From Gnetum montanum (taxonomy: Eukaryota; Streptophyta; Gnetopsida; Gnetales; Gnetaceae), in the NCBI GenBank assembly GCA_015680685.1, contig MNCI01029393.1, positions 109,058 to 173,057 on the forward strand: 64,000 nt of DNA, read 5' to 3'. Position numbers and translations under genes: made by a program. The notes beneath the pieces were generated by a model. The model did no database searches and was not told the DNA's origin. It saw nothing but the letters and a program-made list of their open reading frames with translations. Each line of letters starts with the position of its first letter. Within the stretch, counting starts at the first letter, position 1. Shown here one piece after another: positions 1-9,006 of the stretch.

Positions 1-389
1 TAAGCACCATCGACGCATGCTTAGGAATCCGCAATCTTTCCCTAGAAATATCAAAGGAAAATATATTCAGAAAGATCGAGAAGAAGAAAGTTCCATGCAT
101 AGCATACAGTGACAGGGTGTAATTGTGTGCAGAGGTCATGGTTTGTGCAAATTTTAGCATTGCCTGCATGCAATTAGTGTGCACAAGTTATTAACATACA
201 AAGATGCCTGTGGGCAGTAGCCACACAACAGGAAGACACCCAGTGGCTAACAGCTAATCAAGAAAGTAATTCACTCATATTCATGAAACCAACTAAGGGT
301 TTGACTTGTACTTACATCGATAGCATAGATGCATTAGAGCAAGTCCACTGCCAACTTCTAAGCCTTAACCTTGAAATATCAATTGGGAG
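1..389. other. Unassigned sequence at the window edge
   Basis: I see no coding similarity here. It directly precedes the recognisable reverse-transcriptase frame that starts near 390, so it may be the protease/RT linker of the same retroelement or an unrelated insertion. Confidence 0.3.
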
Positions 390-1025
390 AAGTTGGAAAT
401 CCTTGAGAAATTTAAGTAAGAGCCCCTCAAGCTGAAAACATTGCCCACCAATATGGAATACACGTTTCTTAAAAATGGAAAACTGGTAATTATCAACACT
501 AAGCTTGCTCCTCAACAGAAAGAAGAACTACTAAAGGTAATAAATAAATGGTTAGAAGACTTTGCTTGGTCATATCCTAAATTAACTAGAATAGATCCTA
601 GGATATGCCAACATAGAATTTACACTGACCCCTCCATGAAGCCTTGAAGACAACTACAGAGGTGATAGCTAAAGCAAGTAGTTAAGGAAGAAATCGAATA
701 GCTTCTCAAGGCTGGGTTCATATACCCCATTGTTGATAGCGAATGGGTTAGCTCCTTAGTTATTGTGCCTAAAAAGGGAGGAAAATGGAGGGTGTGCATA
801 GATTTCAGGCTGCTAAATATGGAAACATTCAAAGATCACTTTCCATTTCCATTTGTCAACCAAGTCTTAGACACCATCGCAGGGCATCGCTATTATAGTT
901 TTCTGGATGGATATAGCAGATATAACCAAATACAAATAGCCCTAGAAGACCAAGCCAAGACTATGTTCACCAGTCCTTAGGGAACGTTCGCATACAAATA
1001 GATGTCGTTTGGCTTGTGTAATGCC
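390..1025 (+). pseudogene. Ty3/gypsy reverse transcriptase, N-terminal half (decayed)
   Basis: Translation shows the pol linker and RT palm of a Ty3/gypsy element. The linker is near 397-650, with the LKTLP start motif. The 'VSSLVIVPKKGGKWRVCIDFRLLN' region lies at about 747-820 (cited here only as VPKKGGKWRVCIDFR), followed by a FPFPFVNQVLDTIAGHRYYS block. The frame has several stops (for example after PSMKP and after TMFTSP) and one shift. It ends at a single N at 1026, just after the 'SFGLCNA' motif, where the active-site strand should follow. That strand is missing here but appears reverse-complemented at 1809-1895. Group: Athila/Tat-like, judging from the attached LTR and polypurine tract at 5130-6185. 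Non-functional. Confidence 0.85.
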
Positions 1026-1026
1026 N

Positions 1027-1676
1027 GTTAGTCATTCCTTGGACATACTGGCTACTATAGGAGATTTATTGATAACTTTTCAAAGATTGTTAAACCATTG
1101 GTGGAATTAATGAAAAAGGACATACCTTTCGAGTGGACCAGGGAATGCGAATTAGCTTTCCAAACTCTGAAATAGAAGCTAGTAGAAACACCCATTCTAC
1201 AATATCCTAACTAGTCAAAACCATTCCATATCATGACTAACATGTCCAACTATGCTTTAGGAGGTGTACTTATACAATTAGATGACTAGAAGCATCCTTA
1301 TTACATTCACTGTGCAAGTAGAGGTATCACTAGTGCACAACTTAACTATAGTACCACAGAGAAAGAATTAATGGCTATAGTGTTTACACTAGAAAAGTTT
1401 AGACACTATATATTGGGATATAAAGTATATATACATACAGATCATAGTGCAATTCAGTTCCTCATGAATAAGCCAATGGTAAGCCCTCATATCGTACAAT
1501 CACTTGTTATCTTACAAGAGTTTAATTTAACAATGATCGATCGCAATGGCATTGAGAATGTAGTTGCTGATCATTTATCTTGGTTGCGATGGGACAACAA
1601 AGAGGATGAGTATCCAATTTCTGATCATTTCCTTGATGAATTCCTCTTTGCTAGTGTAGTGAATAATTAATCACCC
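1027..1676 (+). pseudogene. Ty3/gypsy RT connection and RNase H domain (decayed)
   Basis: After the N at 1026 the translation resumes with the tether motif [13 protein letters not shown], about 80-100 codons further into RT than where it broke off. It continues through the RNase H domain: an NMSNYALGGVL-like first strand, then the frame at 1371-1670 with TTEKELMAIVF, HTDHSAI and ADHLSWL. Internal TAG stops stand where glutamine is expected (for example in the LK-stop-KL context near 1170). It is a relic of the same pol gene as 390-1025. Confidence 0.85.
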
Positions 1677-1808
1677 NGGGTCTACCTCTATCCCTGTGTG
1701 TGAGATTTTGTGCCCTAGTACTACACCTTATTGGACTANGCCTTAAGAAGAAACAACAGTTTCTTCATTGATCCAAGTACTTTATGGAGATCAATGGGAA
1801 ACTTTACN

Positions 1809-1895
1809 AACTGGTCCAAGGCTTGATCAAAGTTTGCTCCATAAGTGGAGAAGTCATCCATAAAGACCTCACGCCATTCCCTATATGCTATTGGA
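1809..1895 (-). pseudogene. Inverted fragment carrying the RT catalytic FMDD motif
   Basis: Read on the minus strand, this block between two single Ns encodes REWREVFMDDFSTYGANFDQ. That is the gypsy RT active-site strand (F-M-D-D), exactly the part missing after 1025. It sits inside the integrase and in the wrong orientation, so it is most likely a scaffolding error rather than biology. Confidence 0.8.
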
Positions 1896-2220
1896 NAGTC
1901 ATTACACTAGGAGACGAATGACCATCAAGATCCTGGTTGCAGGATATTATTGGCCTACATTATTTCTGGATACCCATCGTTTCATCTAATCTTGTGAGTG
2001 CTGTCAACGTGATGGGGGAATGACTGCTAGAATGGAGGATCCACAATAATGGATTCAACTGTTAGAACCCTTCGACATTTGGGGAATTGATTTTATGGGG
2101 CCGATTACACCAATGTCCAATGGAAAAGCTTATTTGTTGTTGTTGATTACCTAACAAAATGGGTAGAAGAAACTACTATTAAGGATTGTACATCATCTAC
2201 AGCTGCATGATTTGTTCAAN

Positions 2221-2365
2221 TGAAAATTAATGCAACACTTAGAGGTTGAGCATAAATTGACTACACCATACCACCCCTAAGCAAATGGTTAAGTNCGAAA
2301 ATTAATGCAACACTTAGAGGTTGAGCATAAATTGACTACACCATACCACCCCCAAGCGAATGGTC
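2221..2365 (+). repeat. Duplicated 75-bp integrase segment around an N
   Basis: The segment beginning GAAAATTAATGCAACACTTA occurs at about 2221-2294 and again at about 2298-2368, separated by the N at 2295, with only a few differences. This is the pattern of an unmerged contig overlap. Confidence 0.75.
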
Positions 2366-3140
2366 AAGCAGAAGTCACCAACAAGGAGATTACAAAGATA
2401 TTGACAAGAACTGTTAGCAAGTTTAGGTGAGACTGGAGCACTAAATTGGACAATGCTCTTTGGGCATACTACTCCACATAGAAACTCCCTACAGGCTACT
2501 CTCCCTATGAGTTAGTGTACGATAAATTACCAATGCTTCCCATTCAAACTGAGCTCTGTACACTATCCATGGCATGTGACCTTAACCTTGACCTTAACCT
2601 AGCATAGAAACAATGGTTAGTAACCCTTAATTTGCTAAATGAAAACTGACTAGCTTCCTTACACTAAACTGAACGATGCCCTTTGGGCATACTGCTCCAC
2701 ATGGAAACTCTCTGCAAGCTACTCTCCCTATGAGTTAGTGTACCATAAATTATCAATGCTTCCCATTCAAACTGAGCTTTGTACACTATCCATGGCATGT
2801 GACCTCAACCTTGACCTTGACCTAGCACAGAAACAATGGTTAGTAACCCTTAATTTGCTAGATGAAAATCAACTAGTTGCCCTGTCATCTAACCAATTGC
2901 ACAAGGAATTCAATAAGCAACATCATGACCTTAGGATTAGAAAAGTTAAATATCAACTAAGAGATAAGGTTCTCTACTAGAATCCCACACATGTGCCACA
3001 ACATACTAAATTTCAAACACTGTGGGAAGGACCTTATACTATTTACGCAACTTTTCCTTTAGGGGCCATGAAAATATACAAACCTAAGAGCCCAGGCAAG
3101 AAATTATTGGTCAACGTGTAATAAACCAAACCTTTCCAGG

Positions 3141-5129
3141 AGCTTAGGATAGCTAGTACACATGCTACCTCTCTTGATGGACAACCTTGCTCACTATTTA
3201 AGATCTCCTCCTTCTAACTTAGTCATGGGGGAGATGGCCACCTATGCTAACCGTTCTAGGCCTTCAATTCTTTTTAAAATTTTGTTTTACACATTTTTGT
3301 TTTACACATTCTTTCAACTTTTTTTATTTTTGTTTTACTCCATCGTTCATGTTTTTACTATTTCTTTGTTTGCTTGATTTACTTTTATTCATCATCTAAT
3401 AAGTGCTCATGATGGTGGATTGAATTATATCATATTGATTGCTAATGTTTGGTTTTTACCTTTGAATTATGATGCTAATATTAAGGTATGGTTCTTTTGG
3501 TAAAATAGGCAATGAGTCCACGCTGTCCACTCATCCATACAACTCTATGATCTCCTTTGGCTTGGAACTGTACAGTCCCTTTTTTCTAAGTAAACTTTTA
3601 ATGAATTGGTGGTTGGGTACTTTTCAAACCAAGGAAAGACTCAAAGGATGAAAAGGGTGTGACTTTAAGTGGATTCGATGCATTTGTGCTGGCCATTCTC
3701 TTGGGTGCTTGGATGTTTTTTCTTAGGTTTTCTGCCATTCTGACATTGTTCAAAAATCGGAAAGCTGATTGAATAAAAATAAGTCTTTGCATGGTGCGGT
3801 TCTCACACAAAAAAAATAACAAAAAAAGAGTGAGAATTCAAAGCACACCCCTTAGACATAATAAAGCAATATGGGCTACAAAAATTGGTTATGAAACTAA
3901 AAAAAATATGTTACCAATGCCTGAAGGTTGCCTCTAACTAAGGCCCTTTCTTGCTTCCTACTTCTCCATCTCGCTCTCTTTGGAATGGTGGTAACTTTTT
4001 GTGGAAGCATTCTTGTTACTTCAGGTGGATGGATTGGCCAAGTGTATTGATGCGAGGTCACTGAATGTGGTTGGTTTAAGTCTAGATTTGGGATGATTTC
4101 TACTCAGTTATCTTAATTATGAAATACACAAGGGGCTTTACACAACCTTCTTCTTGGGATTCCATTCTATTCTCTCCTCTCCATCTTTCTTCCCATTTTT
4201 CACCTCATTGCCAGTTTTATCATTAGTCCATTATGGGTTGATGCATTGTTTTTCTTTGGTGAATTCTTGTGGGTAAGTTTTTAACTCTTGCTTCCAAATG
4301 ACATTCCTAGAGCCTATGAACTCTTTGGTTTGTGGGTTTGTCAGGGCATAAATGGCATGAGCCTGCTTTGGGGAGGACCTACTGGCATTCCTTTTTGGTG
4401 CAACTATTAAGTTCTTTTCCTTAAACATTTCCTATAATCAATCATTTCTTGTTTCATCCCCATCCATGACATCCATTTTATTGGTGTTGCCATTAACATT
4501 TTTCATCTTTCTTATTCCTCATGTTTTTCCATCTTATAGCTACCAAAGGTTCACTCTTAGTCGTGGGGGCCCTAGCACAAATTTTTTAATTTTTTCCATT
4601 TTACTAATTGCCTAACCCCTACACCTTGGGTAGTTGCCACTGATAAATCTCTTAACCAATTTCTACCATAACCACAACTCATCTAATGCACTTCATATCG
4701 AGGCAAGGTATCAACTGCATTGTGGATTATCTATCCTTGCTCATTTGTGATTGTGTTTTGTGTGCAGATGGAAATCATACAAACAATGGACTGGGCTTGG
4801 AGGAAGCACTCAAGATGGACCAGAATTGGAGCATTTAGGAAAGGATCAACTCTGGTGGCATGGCTATGGATAAACAATAGAAGGCGTAATCTTAGCATTG
4901 GCAGTAACACGCTTCATTTTCTTTCTCTTTCTTTCTCTACAAGCTGCCAAATAAAGACTTAGATGTCATTTATGTACGAGTGTTTACCACAATATTGTAA
5001 TATGCTTATTGATCCATCACTGGGTACGTTGAGTCTATCATCCCATTCCACTATCAGTTGTCAATTAGTTAATAATTTCATACATTCCCAATATTTTGTA
5101 AGGAACTCGAAGATGAGTTTTCATTCAGT
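3141..5129 (+). other. Non-coding 3' region of the first gypsy element
   Basis: About 2 kb between integrase and the polypurine tract, with no believable gene. It holds two internal tracts resembling the polypurine tract, CTTAGTCATGGGGGAGATGG at 3218-3237 and CTTAGTCGTGGGGGC at 4556-4570. A stretch near 3920-3945 matches, in inverted orientation, the post-gag region of the minus-strand elements near 34790-34810 (shared words around 'ATGCCTAAAGGTTG'). Short open frames here look accidental. Confidence 0.6.
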
Positions 5130-5139
5130 CGTGGGGGTA
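5130..5139 (+). promoter_or_regulatory. Polypurine tract of the first gypsy element
   Basis: CGTGGGGGTA lies directly before the TGATGA start of the 3' LTR. It is preceded by GATGAGTTTTCATTCAGT, which is also found, reverse-complemented, next to the LTR of the minus-strand element at 30496-30525. It should prime plus-strand DNA synthesis. Confidence 0.8.
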
Positions 5140-5146
5140 TGATGAA

Positions 5147-5415
5147 GTGGTTACTCTAATTATTAAAGTAGTTATTATTGGAGCAGTTACTCTAATAATT
5201 AGAGTGGTTATTATTGGAGTGATTACTCTAATTATTAGAGCAGTTATTACTGGCGTGGTTACTCTAATAATTACAGTGGTTATTATTGGAGCGGTTACTT
5301 TAATTATTAGAGCATTTATTATTGGAGTGGTTACTCTAATAATTAGAGTGGTCATTATTGGAGCAGTTATTCTAATTATTAGAGCAGTTACTCTAATTAT
5401 TAGAGTAGTTGCTCC
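5147..5415 (+). repeat. Tandem array of palindromic 36-bp units in U3
   Basis: About six units alternate a 21-bp block based on ACTCTAATTATTAGAGT (a perfect odd palindrome) with a 15-bp block like GTTATTATTGGAGCG. Because 36 is a multiple of three, both strands show long open frames of repetitive peptide. These are not genes. Confidence 0.85.
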
Positions 5416-5421
5416 CAAGTC

Positions 5422-5428
5422 TATAAAT
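5422..5428 (+). promoter_or_regulatory. LTR TATA box
   Basis: TATAAAT just downstream of the U3 array. The same position is kept in related LTRs (55068-55075, 60652-60659, 26278-26285). Confidence 0.6.
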
Positions 5429-6229
5429 ACAATGCCCATGCGCACAATTGGAAAGAAGTCTGGTAGCAGTCAAGTAGCAAAACTCTTGTAGTCTATTTGA
5501 AGGTTAGAGTATTTTTCAAGTGCCCACAACAGGAGGTCGAAGTACGGACGGATCTTTATTTGAGCATTGTGTACCTGAGCACACCTTGTGTACGGCAATA
5601 AAGACGAGCTCTTTGATTCATCCTTGCAACACTTGAGATTTTTTTTCTTACACATTTCTTTTATTTTATTTTCTTATGCATTTATTTTATTTTATGCACT
5701 TTACATTTCTGTTATTAGCATAGCAATTCATTTTGATCAATTAGGAAAGTCGTTAAATTGCACTCAATACGATCACTTCAAGCATGCATGTAACACTTAG
5801 TAACACAGTAATGATTAGCATTTGGTAATCCCAGTAGTGTTGCACTAGTTCAGAATGTGTACAGCAAGTGAGAATGAATACTGGTGTTAGGATTAGTTAA
5901 AGCCTAGTTAATCAGTAGTTAAGTTAAATTAGTCACTTAGTTATCTCTCTCTCCTCCCTTATTAGCAACAGGACATAAAAACATAAAAGCTATAAAAATC
6001 ATATGCCTCAAGCTTACTTAACAATACAATCGTGACATACAGGTAAGCTTGGGAAGACAACGATCAACCAACTTGTCCTTGTTTCACAAAGGCGCATAGG
6101 CACTTGGTCCTTGGAATTTGATCGGATCATACATGAAACACTTGTATTTGTATGGTTGAGCGTAGGGGTACCTCACCACTCATCAAGTATGAATGCATAA
6201 TCCATTGTTGTAGGATTCAAATGTTGCTC

Positions 6230-7127
6230 AGTGGCCTTCCATGTTTGATTCTCTTATGAATGAGTTTAACATGATAGGGCTATTTACAATAGCATTTCCA
6301 AGTCCTTTTCCTAAAGAAAAATGTGATTTTCTTAAATGAAGAGCTAAAGATGTCAAACTACATGAATATGCAAAACATCTTATTCGCTACAAAGATGGTG
6401 GATTTGTACGACACAAGCATTTCAGGTAAATATTATTTCTTAATTTGTTTGTTATTTTCATTATTCATAGTATTTTTCAAAAAACATTGAAACAATGATG
6501 TATGATTTATTTTTAGGTATTATATCTATAATGTCATTAAAAGGAGACAGGCAATGGAATTTACCTATATATTTTTTTACAAAAAAAAATATTGTTGATG
6601 CACTCATAACTGTTGAGAAACAACGGGAGCAATTGCATAATGCTCCATCACATGCCATTGTTGACAATTTGATGCGATATGGTACCTCCATTTGTGGTGC
6701 ACTATCTTATTGAAGAAAATGTAAAGCAAAACTAATTGACATGGTGAATCAATTGGGAACACATACTATTTTTTTTTTACTCTGAGTGCAGCAAATCTCT
6801 ATTAGCTTGAGTTGCATAATCTAATGAAAGGAGATCCACCAAAGAACTCATCAGAACTCAAATGTTGGAGGCAAAGTAATATTATAGAAAATCTACATAT
6901 AGTTGCAAAGTTCATGCATCATCGTCACATTGCGTTTCTTAAAATAGTTTTGATGAATGAATTCCATGTTGTTGACTATGGATACGATATGAGTGGTAAC
7001 ATCACAGATCTCAACATGTACATGGTTCCCTATGGATACAAGGTGCTCCAAAGGTAGATGAACTCAACCATAATGATCCTCACATCATGCATAGGGCAAA
7101 GGAATTTTTTGATTCAATCACAACTTG
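6230..7127 (+). pseudogene. Helitron replication (Helitron-like N) domain relic
   Basis: Conceptual translation across frameshifts gives blocks typical of the plant Helitron RepHel protein. These are an AFPSPFPKEK-like start near 6290, KLHEYAKHLIRYKDGGFVRHKHFRY (6358-6425; cited in part), YNVIKRRQ, NLHIVAKFMHHRHIAFLKIVL (6890-6950; cited in part), FHVVDYGYDMSG where WYRYEWQG is usual, and a tail after 7045 reading APKVDELNHNDPHIMHRAKEF, then a stop. The HUH/Y2 rolling-circle catalytic centre and the PIF1 helicase are not seen. It begins about 45 bp after the LTR end at 6185, so an insertion may have truncated it. No Helitron 3' hairpin was identified. Dead copy. Confidence 0.75.
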
Positions 7128-7210
7128 AATATTTATAACAATGATAATTGATAATGATAAAACTTAAAAGCTTAAATAAATAATTCAATTTTACTCATAG
7201 CCCGCGAAAC

Positions 7211-7605
7211 CCCTCCACTATATTATACATATATCTTTCTCCCTCTCTCTATCAATTGGCCGAAATGATTTTAACCAAGCTCAACTATTAGAAGAATTAA
7301 CAAGATATCTAAAAACAGAATCACCCATCCATCCTATGTTTCTCACCCCTTCCCCTATTTAGTGTTACCCTCTCAATCAAGTTTGTTCTGTCTTTGTTTG
7401 TTCATGCCATTTTTGAGCTATTAGTTATGCAAGAGATTTATTTCTCAAAAACTATCATGAACAAACAAAGACAAAACAAACTTTACCAAGAGGGTAAAAC
7501 TAAATTGGGAAAGGGATAGAAAAACATAGCATAGATGAGTGATTTGGTTTTTAGATATCTTGTTACCTCGTTCGGTAGTCAAGCTTGGTTAAAATCATCT
7601 TGGCC

Positions 7606-7673
<68 letters not shown>

Positions 7674-7683
7674 CCAGTAGAGT
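7211..7683. repeat. Long inverted repeat (foldback/MITE-like hairpin)
   Basis: The left arm (about 7212-7430) and right arm (about 7445-7683) are imperfect reverse complements over most of their length. For example, GATTTTAACCAAGC at 7268 pairs with GCTTGGTTAAAATC at 7583, and GTCTTTGTTTGTTCATG at 7390 pairs with CATGAACAAACAAAGAC at 7456. The loop is only a few tens of bases. The arms end in CTCCACT / AGTAGAG. The right arm contains an expanded (GA)n(TA)n tract. No transposase is linked. It could be a MITE-like foldback or a source of hairpin small RNA. Confidence 0.8.
7609..7671 (+). repeat. Compound microsatellite (GA)n(TA)n
   Basis: Uninterrupted GA repeats to 7640, followed by AT repeats to about 7671, inside the right arm of the foldback. 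The matching left-arm part is far shorter (CTTTCTCCCTCTCTCTATC). Confidence 0.95.
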
Positions 7684-8960
7684 ATTGATTTTAGCAAGGG
7701 TGAGTTTTTCCTTTTTCATTTATCAAACTTCTTTTCAATATTAATAATAATATAATTCTATGAATTTTCAAATTAGTCTCAAAATAAAAGGGAATTTGTA
7801 AAAGCTTGAAGATAGAATTCTTTCTCAAGATTTTTAAATGTTTAAGAGTATCTCACTCACCAATATTACCTTTGTAATAAACAACAATTTTTTGTCAATT
7901 GATACAGAAACTAGGAAACTTGCAATATTCCTCCACTTTAATTAACAAATTATTAATATGCTATAAAGAATTTGCAAAGTGCATGATAAGCAGTTGTATA
8001 TCTTAATCAACAACTCAAACTCCCTCAATAATGTTCTTTTGAAGATCACAATGTAAGAAATAAGAAAAAAATGTCTACTACAATAATTAAAAGATAGGAT
8101 GCTAGAGATATTTGTTGAGTTTTGTTACATTGCCAAATATTCAAGCAAGCCCTTTTATAGGCTTTTTGAAGTCATCCTTAACAAACTTATGGCTAAAGAG
8201 AATAGAAAATACTAAATCCAAAATTAGTAGTAACTTAAGCATTAGCATTAATAAGCAAGGTGCGAACTAGACTACTAAAGTGATCCTTGAATCCTAATTT
8301 ACCAAAATATGATATAATGAATTAACATTCAATTCTGTCATAACCTTTAGTATAAAAATCAATGTTGTAATTAGTGTTATAAGCTGACTACATTTTTTCA
8401 CATGCTTCAATTACATTATTAAAGATATAACCTCCTTTCAAAGGACCATCATTTTGAGTGATGGTAAAATACTTGTTTCTCAAGTCACATATATGAGTTT
8501 AAACCTTCACTTTGAAGCTATCAAGAAAGGACTCGGCAATGATCATGGAAAAGCTATGATTTCTCAAAATGAAGTTATAGGGTTATTTCAACTAAAACTA
8601 GATCCACCTTACCATAAGTGACCCGTAAATATAAACCAGAAGTAAAGGGATACTTTAGGTTGTCTTTTTAATGAAGATCTCGTTTCCAATCAATAATAAT
8701 GGAGACAGGACATCTGTAATAACAATTTTTACAAATATCATAGGAAATATCGACAAAACAACGAGACCAGTTAATATAGTAAACTAGAAAAATGGAATGA
8801 CAGTGAAACAAGGAAAGAACAACCCCTCCCACTCTCAACTCCCCACCACAAACCCCAACATAAGAGGACAAACACGTTACAAAACTGAAAGCATCCCAGT
8901 AAACTTCAACATTTAAACAAACAGTACTCCTAAAACTATGGTAGCCATCTAAATCTAAAC
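7684..8960. other. AT-rich intergenic DNA, no gene seen
   Basis: No believable coding frame or known repeat is recognised. The right end is the 3' flank of the minus-strand gene at 9007-11368. Confidence 0.4.
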
Positions 8961-8966
8961 TTTATT
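8961..8966 (-). terminator. Polyadenylation signal of the first tandem gene
   Basis: AATAAA on the minus strand, about 41 nt past the stop codon at 9007. Confidence 0.5.
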
Positions 8967-9006
8967 CTAGAAAAAGAGAATCACAATGAAACTCCAGGAT
9001 TTGGCT

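Larger units (their letters stand above)
1740..3140 (+). pseudogene. Ty3/gypsy integrase (decayed, internally duplicated)
   Basis: Integrase pieces appear in order: a KKKQQFLH-like N-terminal block (1741-1807); AGYYWPTLF with the C-C zinc-finger half near 1940-2010; the catalytic core start PFDIWGIDFMGPI near 2067-2105; TTPYHPQANGQAEV near 2335-2370; and the core end ALWAYYST/GYSPYELVY. The last block occurs twice (about 2450-2640 and 2675-2890). A clean C-terminal frame follows at 2738-2980, then a chromo-less tail with PTHVPQHTKFQTLWEGPYTI. Single Ns at 1739, 1808, 1896, 2220 and 2295 break the order. Not functional as assembled. Confidence 0.8.
5140..6185 (+). repeat. 3' LTR of a tRNA-Asp-primed gypsy element
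   Basis: Starts TGATGAAGTGG right after the polypurine tract and ends CCACTCATCA. Length about 1046 bp. In order it contains a palindromic tandem array (5147-5415), a TATA box (TATAAAT, 5422-5428), an AATAAA signal (5597-5602) and a U5-like tail with the phrase GGTTGAGCGTAGGGGTACCT, shared by the other LTRs of this family in the window (54950-56111, 60533-61402 and the minus-strand copies). The 5' LTR lies outside the window. Confidence 0.85.

Noticed and set aside
5125-5491. Overlapping open frames of 106 and 114 codons on opposite strands with Ile/Val/Thr repeats
   Set aside because: They are by-products of a 36-bp palindromic tandem array inside an LTR; a unit length divisible by three keeps both strands open.
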